From: Streptomyces hiroshimensis
Lineage (GTDB): Bacteria; Actinomycetota; Actinomycetes; Streptomycetales; Streptomycetaceae
Assembly (NCBI RefSeq): GCF_014650335.1
Contig: NZ_BMUT01000006.1
Span: forward strand, 1 to 64,000
Direction of reading: 5' to 3'
DNA length: 64,000 bases
Shown: positions 16,696 through 25,016 of the stretch, one piece after another
How positions within the stretch are numbered: the first letter of the stretch is position 1
How the letters are laid out: every line of letters starts with the position of its first letter
The notes under the pieces: generated by a model
The model's input: only the letters and a program-made list of their open reading frames with translations
What the model was told of the DNA's origin: nothing
Database searches by the model: none
Program-made: the position numbers and the translations under genes

Positions 16696-16905
16696 TCACT
16701 CCCCGGCGACGTCCTCCACGAAGTGGTCGAACTCCCCGGCCCTGACCCCCAGGACGAAGGCGTCCCACTTGGCTGCGGTGGTGGTCACCACGTTGTCGGG
16801 CTCGGTGTTCGTCCGCAGGTGGACGTTGCCGTCGTCACCGAAGGCGATCTCCAGGTACTCGGTCTCCTCGCCCTCGGTCACCGGAATCCAGTTGAGCTCC
16901 GCCAT
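16696..16905 (-). CDS. DUF397 domain-containing protein
   Basis: A 69-residue protein with the DUF397 signature: an early tryptophan, central YLEIAFGDDGNVHLR, then AKWDAFVLGVRAGEFDHF. Proteins of this family are small cytoplasmic partners often encoded next to XRE regulators in Streptomyces. Here no XRE gene is adjacent; it is convergent with the kinase gene. Confidence 0.85.
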   Translation of the reverse strand: MAELNWIPVTEGEETEYLEIAFGDDGNVHLRTNTEPDNVVTTTAAKWDAFVLGVRAGEFDHFVEDVAGE

Positions 16906-17058
16906 GGACCCTCCTCGTCGCTCCCGTGTCGCCCCCGTGCCACTCCCGTCACGGCCTCACGGTAGCGCGTCCCCCGTGACCGGACCGGAACTGCAAGGTC
17001 GTTGACGGATCGATAGAAATTGCGGATACGCGTCGGGCCGTTGGGGGAGGATTGCGGG

Positions 17059-18066
17059 GTGCGGAAGCTCTGGGTGGGCATGGGTGTGGGCATCGCGATG
17101 TGCCTGTGTTTCATCGGGCTGCTCGTGATCGGCGTGTACACCGCGGCGTCCAATCTGCTCGGGGGCGGCGGCGGAGGCTCCGTAGGCCTGGCCAAGGGCG
17201 CCGTGCCGGATCAGTACCAGACCCTCGTGCAGAAGTGGGGCAACCTCTGCCCCGCGCTCAACCCGGCGATCCTCGCGGCGCAGATCTATTCGGAGAGCGC
17301 CTGGAACCCCAAGGCCGTGAGCCCGGCGGATGCCCGCGGGATAGCGCAGTTCATCCCCGGCACGTGGGACGCCCACGCCATCGACGCCAACGGCGACGGC
17401 AAGAAGGACATCTGGGATCCGCAGGACGCCATCCCGTCGGCCGCCGTCTACGACTGCGAGCTCTCGAAGTACGTCAAGGACGTCCCCGGCGACCTCTCGG
17501 ACAACATGCTCGCGTCGTACAACGCCGGTTCGTACGCGGTGATCCAGCACCGGGGCATCCCGCCCTACCGCGAGACGCAGGGGTACGTCCGTTCCATCCG
17601 CACGCTGGAGAAGAGCTTCGCCCGGCCCGTCGGCAGGGTCGCGCCCTCGCAGCAGGCCGCCGGAGCGATCTACTACGCCCAGGAGAAGCTCGGCACGCCG
17701 TATCTGTGGGGCGGCGACGGAACCGCCGAGGACAAGGGGCGGTTCGACTGCTCGGGCCTGACCAAGGCCGCGTACGAATCGGTGGGCATCACCCTGCCCC
17801 GCGTCGCCAACGACCAGTGGAACGCGGGCCCGCACCCCAAGCGCGACGAGCTGCTCCCGGGCGACCTGGTGTTCTTCGCCAACGATCTGAAGGACCCGCG
17901 CTCCATCCACCACGTGGGCCTGTACGTGGGCGGCGGCTACATGATCAACGCCCCTTACACCGGGGCCGTGATCCGCTTTGACAAGATCGACATGCCGGAC
18001 TACATCGGGGCGACGCGAGTCACCCAGGATGGCGCGAAAGCATTGCCCGCGGCCAACGCCGCATGA
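17059..18066 (+). CDS. bifunctional lytic transglycosylase / NlpC-P60 peptidase
   Basis: A 335-residue peptidoglycan hydrolase. One N-terminal membrane helix is followed by an SLT domain (about residues 50-195) with the catalytic Glu in QIYSESAWNPKAVS, and with GIAQFIPGTW and SYNAG. A C40 domain (about 210-325) follows with Cys in RFDCSGLTKAAY and His in HHVGLYVGG. It cuts glycan strands and stem peptides at the cell surface. GGGGGAGGA precedes the GTG at 17059. VirB1-like enzymes of this design open the wall for secretion channels, fitting the Cmd cluster to the left. Confidence 0.93.
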   Translation: MRKLWVGMGVGIAMCLCFIGLLVIGVYTAASNLLGGGGGGSVGLAKGAVPDQYQTLVQKWGNLCPALNPAILAAQIYSESAWNPKAVSPADARGIAQFIPGTWDAHAIDANGDGKKDIWDPQDAIPSAAVYDCELSKYVKDVPGDLSDNMLASYNAGSYAVIQHRGIPPYRETQGYVRSIRTLEKSFARPVGRVAPSQQAAGAIYYAQEKLGTPYLWGGDGTAEDKGRFDCSGLTKAAYESVGITLPRVANDQWNAGPHPKRDELLPGDLVFFANDLKDPRSIHHVGLYVGGGYMINAPYTGAVIRFDKIDMPDYIGATRVTQDGAKALPAANAA

Positions 18067-18134
18067 ACGCTCCAGGACGAACTGCGACGATGGGTCACCC
18101 TTCCATAACGTCCTGGTGATCATTGGGAGAAGAG

Positions 18135-18164
18135 TGGAACGCCCGGCCGGAGTGGGGCGTTCCA
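18135..18164 (+). terminator. hairpin after the transglycosylase gene
   Basis: TGGAACGCCC pairs with GGGCGTTCCA around a 10-base loop, 68 bp downstream of the stop. There is no U-tract. It is a likely terminator or mRNA 3' end structure. Confidence 0.65.
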
Positions 18165-18270
18165 TTGAAGTGGGAAAGCAGCGCCACTGGGCGGGGGCTA
18201 CAGCGACGCACGGACCACGGGGGTCGGCAGCTGGACGTAGCGACAGGCGACAGATAAGGGGCCACGGCAC

Positions 18271-19011
18271 ATGGCTGGACTCGCGATGGGGCACCCCATG
18301 CCGGAGGCCAGGGGCGGGTCGAACCCCGACACCAGCACGCTGTACGACATCAACGGCCTCGCCAAGGGCGCCCCCGGCTGGCTCGACCGCACGATGGAGT
18401 TCATCGGCGAGTACGGGATCATCCTCGGCCTCGCCGTCCTCATGCTCTTCGCGTGGTGGAGCCTGCGCCGCCGGCAGGACGCGCCGGCCGCCGTCGCCGC
18501 GCTGCTGTGGGCGCCGCTCGCCGCCGGCATCGCCCTCCTGGTCAACATCCCGATCCGCGGCTTCGTCAAGCGGCCCCGGCCCTTCCTGGACCACACGGGC
18601 CTGGAAGTGCTGGTCAAGGGCAAGACCGACTACTCCTTCGTCAGCGACCACGCGACGCTGACGATGGCGATCGGCGTGGCCCTCTTCGTCGCCAACCGCA
18701 AGTACGGCCTCATCGGAATCGGCCTCGCCTTCCTGGAAGGCTTCTGCCGCGTCTACATGGGCGTGCACTACCCGACGGACGTGATCGGCGGCCTCGCCCT
18801 GGGCACGGCCGTCGCGCTGCTCCTGGCCCCGCTCGCGATGATGCTGCTGACCCCGCTGGCCCGGGCGGTCGCGGGCACGCGCGCCGCGTGGCTCGTGCGG
18901 TCGGACCGCCCGCTCGCGGCGCCCCTCGCGGCGGCGGAGGCCCCGGCCGCCGGGACGGCCGAGGCGGAGCGCGGCCTGCCCCGGCACCGGGACAACGACC
19001 TGGCGGCGTAG
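18271..19011 (+). CDS. PAP2-family phosphatase
   Basis: A 246-residue membrane phosphatase of the PAP2 superfamily. The three motifs are visible: KRPRPF, SDHAT and RVYMGVHYPTDVIGG, with about five or six hydrophobic segments. Such enzymes dephosphorylate undecaprenyl pyrophosphate or lipid phosphates at the outer membrane face. The middle motif has Asp in place of the common Gly (SDH for SGH). The C-terminal 45 residues are hydrophilic and variable. Confidence 0.9.
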   Translation: MAGLAMGHPMPEARGGSNPDTSTLYDINGLAKGAPGWLDRTMEFIGEYGIILGLAVLMLFAWWSLRRRQDAPAAVAALLWAPLAAGIALLVNIPIRGFVKRPRPFLDHTGLEVLVKGKTDYSFVSDHATLTMAIGVALFVANRKYGLIGIGLAFLEGFCRVYMGVHYPTDVIGGLALGTAVALLLAPLAMMLLTPLARAVAGTRAAWLVRSDRPLAAPLAAAEAPAAGTAEAERGLPRHRDNDLAA

Positions 19012-19021
19012 CGCCGACGGT

Positions 19022-19052
19022 GCGGCGGAGCCGGGGGCTCCCCCTCCGCCGC
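19022..19052. terminator. bidirectional hairpin between convergent genes
   Basis: GCGGCGGAG pairs with CTCCGCCGC around a GC-rich loop in the 49-bp gap between two convergent genes. It likely terminates both transcripts. Confidence 0.7.
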
Positions 19053-19060
19053 CGCGGGTC

Positions 19061-20689
19061 TCACAGCGCCTGCGGGCAGTCGAACAGCCGGCCCGGGTCG
19101 TACTGGCGCTTGAGCTTGGTCAGGCGGCCCTCCGCGCCGCCGTAGTACGCCTTGCGCCAGTCCTTCAGGCCCGCGTCCGCGTAGTTCTGGTACGCGGCCC
19201 CCGAGGCGTGGCGGCGCATCGCCGCGTGCGTGCCGTCCAGCCATGACGTCTGTGCGCTGCCGGAGCCGCCCGCGGCCCAGTGCGCCAGGTACTGGGCGAG
19301 GAAGCGCGAGCGGCGGTGGACGAAGGCCGTGGCCAGGGGCTGGACGCGGTTGACCGCGCCGCCCAGCGCCGTCAGCTGGACCGAGACGCCGCCGCTGCCG
19401 CCCCCTCGGCCGAAACGTTCCACCTGGCCGGTCAGGGCCTGCAGGCCCGCCGCGTTCAGCGAGCGGTCGTAGAAGTCGGAGCGGGCGGCGTACGTCTCGC
19501 GCTGCAGGGTGCCGGCCGTCTCGCGGCCGGGCGTGCTGCCCGGCAGGTGGCACTGCGCCTGGGACTTGTCGGAGCAGCCCGCGTAGGCGCGCACCATGTC
19601 GAGGTGGGCGCGGCGCCGCAGCCGTACGCCGTTGGACGTGCCCCCGACCTTGCTCACCAGCAGGTCCAGGGCGTTCTCCAGGTCGCCGTAGGTGCCGAGA
19701 GAGTACGCGGAGACGGAGATGCGCGGGGTGCCGCCCGCGGCGGCCGACAGGTCGCAGGAGGACCAGATCTCGTCGGGCCGGCTCGGCCCCCACTCCTGCC
19801 AGGCGCGGATCACGTCGGCGGCCCGCGACCAGGGCCAGGAGACGTAGCCGGTGACGCCGTCGGCGGCCTTGCGGGTGCGGAAGCGGAGCTCGGTGACCAC
19901 GCCGAAGTTGCCGTTGCCGGCGCCGCGCAGGGCCCAGAAGAGGTCGGTGTTGCGCTCGGCGTCGCAATCGAGGATCTCGCCGTCGGCGGTGACGAGGGTG
20001 GCCCCGGTGAGGCTGTCGCAGGTCAGGCCGTAGGCGCGGGAGGTGACGCCGTGTCCGCCGCCGAGGGCGAGGCCGGATATGCCGACCGTCGGGCAGGAGC
20101 CGGAGGGGAGGGTGACGCCGTTCCCGGCGAGCCCGGTCTGGACGTCGATGAGCTTGGCGCCCGCGCCGATCACGGCGGACCGGGAGTCCGGGGTGCGGAC
20201 GGTCTTCAGCCGGGAGACGTCCACGACGAGCCGGTCGGTGCCGCTGGACCAGCCGGCGTAGCTGTGACCGCCGTTGCGTATGGATATGAGGGTGCTGTAG
20301 CGGCGGGCGAAGGCGAGGCACTCGCGGACGTCCTGGGCGTTCGCCACGTAGGCGATCCCGGCCGGGCGCAGATTGTCGAAGCGGGTGTTGTAGAGCTGCC
20401 GGGCCGCGGCGTAGTCGGCGTCCCCGGGGCGGACGAGGCCGCCCGAGAGGCCCTTGCCGAGGGCGGCCCAGTCGGCCGCGGCAGGGTTCGGGCGCGGCGC
20501 GGTGGGGACGGCCCGGGCCGAGGTGACCATACGGCCGGGGCGCTCCTGGCCGCTGCTGTCGGTGCAGGAGGCCGCCCAGGTGCCGGCCGCGGCCAGCCCG
20601 GCGCCCGCGGCGAGCAACCGCCGCCTCCCCAGGAACCCGCGCGCGCCGCCCTGTACGCCCGTGTTCATCCCGTTTTCGTCAACGGCCAT
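19061..20689 (-). CDS. Tat-exported FAD-linked oxidase (berberine bridge enzyme-like)
   Basis: A 542-residue secreted oxidase. A twin-arginine signal (FLGRRRLLAAG) lies near residue 25 and may be followed by a Cys (AASC). The FAD_binding_4 domain contains IRNGGHSYAGW, whose His is the usual 8-alpha attachment site, and GSCPTVGISGLALGGGHG, whose Cys can give a second, 6-S-cysteinyl bond. A BBE domain closes the protein (AYQNYADAGLKDW, LKRQYDPGRLFDCP). Bicovalent flavin enzymes oxidise sugars or secondary metabolites. The ATG at 20689 follows GGGGGCGG; a GTG five codons upstream is possible. Confidence 0.9.
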   Translation of the reverse strand: MAVDENGMNTGVQGGARGFLGRRRLLAAGAGLAAAGTWAASCTDSSGQERPGRMVTSARAVPTAPRPNPAAADWAALGKGLSGGLVRPGDADYAAARQLYNTRFDNLRPAGIAYVANAQDVRECLAFARRYSTLISIRNGGHSYAGWSSGTDRLVVDVSRLKTVRTPDSRSAVIGAGAKLIDVQTGLAGNGVTLPSGSCPTVGISGLALGGGHGVTSRAYGLTCDSLTGATLVTADGEILDCDAERNTDLFWALRGAGNGNFGVVTELRFRTRKAADGVTGYVSWPWSRAADVIRAWQEWGPSRPDEIWSSCDLSAAAGGTPRISVSAYSLGTYGDLENALDLLVSKVGGTSNGVRLRRRAHLDMVRAYAGCSDKSQAQCHLPGSTPGRETAGTLQRETYAARSDFYDRSLNAAGLQALTGQVERFGRGGGSGGVSVQLTALGGAVNRVQPLATAFVHRRSRFLAQYLAHWAAGGSGSAQTSWLDGTHAAMRRHASGAAYQNYADAGLKDWRKAYYGGAEGRLTKLKRQYDPGRLFDCPQAL

Positions 20690-20837
20690 GTCCGCCCCCG
20701 TCACCCGATGTGCTGCCGGTTTCCCCCGTCGTCCAGACAGATGTCACGGGGGTGGCGGTGGTTCCGCATACCCGGGCGGGGCGGGGTCAGACGTTGCGGA
20801 GGCCGAGGCCTGGTCGGCCTGTCCGGGCTCGGCCCGC

Positions 20838-21011
20838 CTAGGCTCTGCCGGCCTCGGTCTCGTGGCCCGTGGCGTCGTCGCGGGCCAGGGAGCGCGCGCG
20901 GCGGGCGGGGCCGCGCCAGCCGCACGTACAGCGGGCCGAGCAGAAGGATCCCTGCTCGCTGGTGCTCGTGAGGTGGGCCGCGGAGGGCTCCACGGATACG
21001 GGGTCGGACAC
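20838..21011 (-). CDS. small Cys-rich hypothetical protein (57 residues)
   Basis: A short reading frame with a central FCSARCTCGWRGPARRAR segment. The CxxxCxC pattern followed by Gly-Trp-Arg suggests a metal-binding or ribbon-like fold, and codon third positions are strongly GC as in neighbouring genes. An in-frame TAG lies just upstream of the GTG at 21011, so the start cannot be earlier. No strong ribosome site is seen. I recall similar short Streptomyces proteins of unknown function. It lies between the divergent FAD oxidase and lipoprotein genes. Confidence 0.6.
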   Translation of the reverse strand: MSDPVSVEPSAAHLTSTSEQGSFCSARCTCGWRGPARRARSLARDDATGHETEAGRA

Positions 21012-21104
21012 GTGACCACGCTACCGGGCCGTGACGGCGGCGCCCACGCCGTCGTTGGCAGTAACGGGTTCCACAGCGGGTCGGTGGCAGGGGGCTGGCA
21101 AGGC

Positions 21105-22073
21105 ATGGTGACGCGAAGAGAGAGACGCGGGAGACAGAGGCGCGGCGAAGACGCACGCGGCGGGCAGGGGCGCAGCCGGGCCGCGGCCGTCGGCCGCGCG
21201 GTCGCGAGCGGCCTCGCCTTCGGCCTCCTGATGTCCGGCTGTACGCTCCACGGCCCGGCCGCCCGCGAGGCCCCCGAGCTGCGCGACAGCATGAAGAGCC
21301 TGAGCGGCCAGGCCCGGCAGGCGGGCGACGACGCCGACCCCGGGCAGGCGCGCGCCGCGGTGCGCGGCGCCGCGCGGACGCTGGCCCGGGCGGGCAGGGC
21401 GCTGGTGCGCACCTCCATGGAGACGGTCAGCGGCGGCACGCGGCTGACGATCCACGGCTCGGGCGGTTACGACTTCGCGCGGCCCGCCGGGCGGCTGACG
21501 GTCCTGGTGCCCGAGGACGCGGCGGGCGCGGCCGAGCACCGTCCGATCACGGAGGTCTTCTCCCCGGGGGAGCTCTTCATGAAGAACCGCGGCGCGGGCG
21601 TGCCGTCCGACAAGTGGGTGCGGCTCGCCACGGCCTCGCTCGCCGACGGGAATCTGCTCACGAGCGGCGCCACCGATCCGCTCGCCGCGGCCGAACTGCT
21701 GGGCGGCGCCCGCGAGGTGACGTACATGCGGGACGAGCGGGTCGGCGGGGTCCGGGTGCGGCACTACTGGGGCACCATCGACCTGGGTCAGGCGGCGCGC
21801 TCCGCTCCGGTGCGCGACCGCGGGCCGCTCGCCACGGCGGCCAAAGGTTTCTCCAGCGGCACGGTGGCCTTCGACGCCTATCTGGACGAGCAGGGCAGGC
21901 CGCGCCGGCTGCGGCACCGCTTCAGCGTCGAGGGCACGGGCCCGTCGGCGCCGCCGGCCCCGATGACGGTCGTCTCGACGGTCGAGCTGTACGACTTCGG
22001 CGCGGATGTGGCCGTCGACCTACCCGAGGCCGCCGATATCTATGCGGGGAAGGTCGGATCGCCGCGGAAATGA
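21105..22073 (+). CDS. predicted lipoprotein
   Basis: A 322-residue exported protein. An Arg-rich N-terminus leads into a hydrophobic signal with lipobox LMSGC (Cys near residue 46), so it should be lipid-anchored outside. The mature part has an LppX/LolA-like look, with repeated beta strands and an LRHRFSVEGTG motif; the assignment is weak. The unusually long basic n-region comes from using the ATG at 21105; an internal start is possible. Function is unknown. Confidence 0.8.
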   Translation: MVTRRERRGRQRRGEDARGGQGRSRAAAVGRAVASGLAFGLLMSGCTLHGPAAREAPELRDSMKSLSGQARQAGDDADPGQARAAVRGAARTLARAGRALVRTSMETVSGGTRLTIHGSGGYDFARPAGRLTVLVPEDAAGAAEHRPITEVFSPGELFMKNRGAGVPSDKWVRLATASLADGNLLTSGATDPLAAAELLGGAREVTYMRDERVGGVRVRHYWGTIDLGQAARSAPVRDRGPLATAAKGFSSGTVAFDAYLDEQGRPRRLRHRFSVEGTGPSAPPAPMTVVSTVELYDFGADVAVDLPEAADIYAGKVGSPRK

Positions 22074-22217
22074 CGCGGCAGGGCGTAGTTGGCCATGGAA
22101 ATGGTCCTTCTGTGCCATGCGCGCCATGTGTACCGATCACTACGCTGGTAAGCCGAGGAAACGAAGAGACAACGAAGAGACCCAGACCCGAGCGAAAGAC
22201 CCGAGGAGGTGAATCAC

Positions 22218-22391
22218 GTGGTTTCGCGACGCGGTTCGTCGGGCGGGCCGGATCCCGTGGCCCTCATCGAGATCGATCTCTACGGTGATCTGATGATCGC
22301 CGCGTCCAGTGCGGACGAGGATCGGCTGAGCGCCGATCGTATTGACGAGGTTCTGCGTGTCGTCCCCGCGGGCGGTAAGCGCGAGGACTGA
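22218..22391 (+). CDS. small conserved hypothetical protein (57 residues)
   Basis: A 57-residue acidic cytoplasmic protein, with core PDPVALIEIDLYGDLMIAAS and LSADRIDEVLRV. GAGGAGGTGA precedes the GTG at 22218 by an ideal distance, giving good support for translation. Similar short proteins are common in Streptomyces as I recall, without a known function. Confidence 0.75.
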   Translation: MVSRRGSSGGPDPVALIEIDLYGDLMIAASSADEDRLSADRIDEVLRVVPAGGKRED

Positions 22392-22440
22392 CCGGCGGTT
22401 CCGGTCCCGCCGGGCTCCGGCGGGGCACCGGATCCGCTCA

Positions 22441-22504
22441 GGTCCGCAGGCTCTCAGGTCCGCAGGTTCCAGGGTCCGCAGGTTCCAGGGTCCGCAGGTT
22501 GTAC
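22441..22504. repeat. four 16-bp tandem repeats
   Basis: GGTCCGCAGGTTCCAG is repeated four times; the first and last copies diverge. It fills the gap between convergent genes, ending six bases before the csoR stop codon. Confidence 0.9.
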
Positions 22505-22509
22505 GGCCC

Positions 22510-22914
22510 TCAGGTCCTCAGCAGGCGCGCGATCGCCGCGCTGGCCTCCGCCACCTTGGCGTCGATCTCGTCCCCGCCCTTGACCGCGGCCTGGGCGACG
22601 CAGTGCCGCAGGTGCTCCTGCAGCAGCTGCAGGGCGAAGGACTGCAGCGCCTTCGTGCCGGCCGACACCTGGGTGAGTATGTCGATGCAGTAGACGTCTT
22701 CCTCGACCATGCGCTGGAGGCCGCGGATCTGGCCCTCGATCCGGCGCAGGCGCTTGAGGTGCTGGTCCTTCTGGTGGCTGTAGCCGTGCGGGCCGGGATG
22801 CTTGCCTGCCGCGGCGGGTGCCTCGGCGTGGCAGGCGGCGGCTGCCGTGCCGGCTGCCGGGCCGGTCGCGGATGCGTCGTCGCCGCCGGTCGGCGGGGCT
22901 TCCGTGGTCGTCAT
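22510..22914 (-). CDS. csoR: CsoR-family copper-sensing repressor
   Basis: A 134-residue all-helical metal-sensing repressor. The DUF156 core starts at HLKRLRRIEGQIRGLQRM. The Cu(I) ligands of CsoR are in place: Cys76 (VYCIDIL), His101 and Cys105 (HLRHC). The 45-residue N-terminal extension is Ala-rich and holds extra His and Cys. The ATG at 22914 has AGGAGG upstream. A perfect CsoR-type palindrome lies 76 bp upstream, so it should repress its own transcription. No copper ATPase gene is adjacent. Confidence 0.9.
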   Translation of the reverse strand: MTTTEAPPTGGDDASATGPAAGTAAAACHAEAPAAAGKHPGPHGYSHQKDQHLKRLRRIEGQIRGLQRMVEEDVYCIDILTQVSAGTKALQSFALQLLQEHLRHCVAQAAVKGGDEIDAKVAEASAAIARLLRT

Positions 22915-22989
22915 GGCGTCCGTTCCTCCTGCCGTCCGGCGGGCCGAGGCCCGGGGGATTCGCCCCTGCTGCTGCGTATACCCCACTTG

Positions 22990-23008
22990 TATACCCCCAG
23001 CGGGTATA
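22990..23008. promoter_or_regulatory. predicted CsoR operator
   Basis: TATACCCCCAGCGGGTATA is a perfect inverted repeat with 7-bp arms and a 5-bp centre, matching the G/C-tract flanked by TAT ends known for CsoR sites. A second half-like GTATACCCC sits at 22976-22984. Occupancy would block csoR transcription until copper binds. Confidence 0.8.
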
Positions 23009-23155
23009 TGGTACAGAATTTTGCCCGCTGCGGCGGTACCTGGCTTCGTGAGCACTCTGCCCGATGGGCGACACTGAGGGAATGCCAGTTAGCTGTGGCT
23101 GGATGATGCGCCTAGCATCAACGAGACCGAATCCGTTGCACCCCGAGGATCCCAC

Positions 23156-23776
23156 GTGCGCTTTCGTCTGACCCCCAGGGAGACGAGCTTCTACGACATG
23201 TTCGCCGCCTCCGCGGACAACATCGTCACGGGCTCCAAGCTCCTGATGGAACTGCTCGGAGCGGACACGTCCGCCCGTGCCGAGATCGCCGAGCGGATGC
23301 GCGCAGCGGAGCACGCGGGTGACGATGCGACGCACGCGATCTTCCACCAGCTGAACTCGTCGTTCATCACGCCGTTCGACCGCGAGGACATCTACGCCCT
23401 CGCCGGCTCGCTCGACGACATCATGGACTTCATGGAGGAGGCCGTCGACCTGGTCGTTCTGTACCAGGTCGAGGAGCTTCCGAAGGGCGTCGAGCAGCAG
23501 ATCGAGGTCCTCGCGCGGGCCGCCGAGCTCACCGCCGAGGCCATGCCGAACCTGCGCACCATGACCAATCTCACGGAGTACTGGATCGAGGTGAACCGTC
23601 TGGAGAACCAGGCGGACCAGATCCACCGCAAGCTCCTGGCCCAGCTCTTCAACGGCAAGTACGACGCCATCGAGGTGCTGAAGCTGAAGCAGATCGTGGA
23701 TGTGCTGGAAGAGGCGGCGGACGCGTTCGAGCACGTCGCCAATACGGTCGAGACCATCGCGGTCAAGGAGTCCTGA
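23156..23776 (+). CDS. DUF47 (PhoU-like) phosphate transport regulator
   Basis: A 206-residue helical cytoplasmic protein of the DUF47/PhoU-like family, starting RFRLTPRETSFYDMF and containing HQLNSSFITPFDREDIYAL. Members are encoded with Pit transporters and are thought to control them. The GTG has GAGGA upstream. The pit gene starts six bases after the stop, so they form one operon. Confidence 0.92.
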   Translation: MRFRLTPRETSFYDMFAASADNIVTGSKLLMELLGADTSARAEIAERMRAAEHAGDDATHAIFHQLNSSFITPFDREDIYALAGSLDDIMDFMEEAVDLVVLYQVEELPKGVEQQIEVLARAAELTAEAMPNLRTMTNLTEYWIEVNRLENQADQIHRKLLAQLFNGKYDAIEVLKLKQIVDVLEEAADAFEHVANTVETIAVKES

Positions 23777-23782
23777 CCCCCG

Positions 23783-24781
23783 GTGGACACCTTTGCTCTC
23801 GTCGTGACCATCGGGGTCGCGCTCGGCTTCACCTATACCAACGGCTTTCACGACTCCGCGAACGCCATCGCGACCTCGGTCTCCACGCGGGCGCTGACCC
23901 CGCGCGCGGCCCTCGCGATGGCGGCCGTGATGAACCTCGCCGGTGCCTTCCTCGGCAGCGGGGTGGCCAAGACGGTCAGCGAGGGCCTGATCGAGTCGCC
24001 CGTGGGCGACAAGGGGATGGGCATCCTCTTCGCGGCCCTGATCGGCGCCATCGCCTGGAACCTGATCACCTGGTACTTCGGCCTGCCCTCGTCCTCCTCG
24101 CACGCCCTCTTCGGCGGCATGGTGGGCGCGGCGCTCGCCGGCGGCACGGGCGTCATCTGGTCGGGCGTCGTCGAGAAGATCGTCATCCCGATGTTCCTCT
24201 CGCCGTTCGTCGGCCTGATCCTCGGCTATCTGGTGATGGTCGCGATCATGTGGATGTTCCGTAAGGCCAACCCGCACAAGGCCAAGCGCGGCTTCCGGAT
24301 CGCGCAGACGGTCTCGGCCGCCGGCATGGCGCTCGGCCACGGTCTGCAGGACGCCCAGAAGACCATGGGCATCGTGATGATGGCGCTGGTCATCGGCGAT
24401 GTGCAGGCCAAGGGCGACGCCATCCCGGTCTGGGTCAAGCTCTCCTGCGCGATCATGCTCTCGCTCGGCACCTACGCGGGCGGCTGGCGGATCATGCGGA
24501 CGCTCGGCCGGAAGATCATCGAGCTGGACCCGCCGCAGGGCTTCGCGGCCGAGACCACCGGTGCGTCGGTCATGTTCACGACGGCGTTCATGTTCCACGC
24601 GCCGATCTCCACCACGCATGTGATCACCTCGGCGATCATGGGCGTCGGTGCGACCAAGCGGGTGAACGCGGTCCGCTGGGGCGTCGCGAAGAACATCATC
24701 CTGGGCTGGTTCATCACGATGCCGGCCGCGGCGCTCGTCGCTGCGCTCAGCTATTGGGTGGTCAACCTGGCGTTCGGCTGA
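23783..24781 (+). CDS. pit: low-affinity inorganic phosphate transporter, Pit family
   Basis: A 332-residue membrane transporter with about nine or ten hydrophobic segments. The duplicated Pit signatures are visible: GFHDSANAIATSVSTRAL near the N-terminus, and GHGLQDAQKTMGI in the second half, plus PSSSSHALFGG. It imports phosphate as metal-phosphate with protons. It is coupled to the DUF47 gene and followed by a strong hairpin. The divergent-strand pst operon ends 235 bp away. Confidence 0.94.
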   Translation: MDTFALVVTIGVALGFTYTNGFHDSANAIATSVSTRALTPRAALAMAAVMNLAGAFLGSGVAKTVSEGLIESPVGDKGMGILFAALIGAIAWNLITWYFGLPSSSSHALFGGMVGAALAGGTGVIWSGVVEKIVIPMFLSPFVGLILGYLVMVAIMWMFRKANPHKAKRGFRIAQTVSAAGMALGHGLQDAQKTMGIVMMALVIGDVQAKGDAIPVWVKLSCAIMLSLGTYAGGWRIMRTLGRKIIELDPPQGFAAETTGASVMFTTAFMFHAPISTTHVITSAIMGVGATKRVNAVRWGVAKNIILGWFITMPAAALVAALSYWVVNLAFG

Positions 24782-24802
24782 TCCCGGACAGCCTGCGAAG
24801 TA

Positions 24803-24837
24803 GGGCCCGCCCCCTGGTACGAACAGGGGGCGGGCCC
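24803..24837 (+). terminator. terminator after pit
   Basis: GGGCCCGCCCCCTG pairs perfectly with CAGGGGGCGGGCCC around a seven-base loop, 21 bp after the pit stop. No U-tract follows, as is common in this genus. Confidence 0.88.
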
Positions 24838-24950
24838 TTCGCCTTGCGGCGGCACCGCCATGCAGCGCCGTAAGGCGGTCTTGCGGCGGCGCCGACCGGT
24901 TACGGGGCGCCGCGCCGTTGTCGGGTGCGGCCGCGGGCCGCTCCGGGCCA

Positions 24951-24983
24951 GGTCCGGGACTGCTTCGCTTGACGTCCCGGACC
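24951..24983 (-). terminator. terminator of the pst operon
   Basis: GGTCCGGGAC and GTCCCGGACC form a perfect 10-bp stem with a 13-base loop, extendable with one bulge. It lies 33 bp beyond the pstB stop on the pst transcript. The remaining interval to pit carries no gene. Confidence 0.75.
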
Positions 24984-25016
24984 GGGCCCTGCGCGTCCCA
25001 CGGCCTCCCGTGGTTC

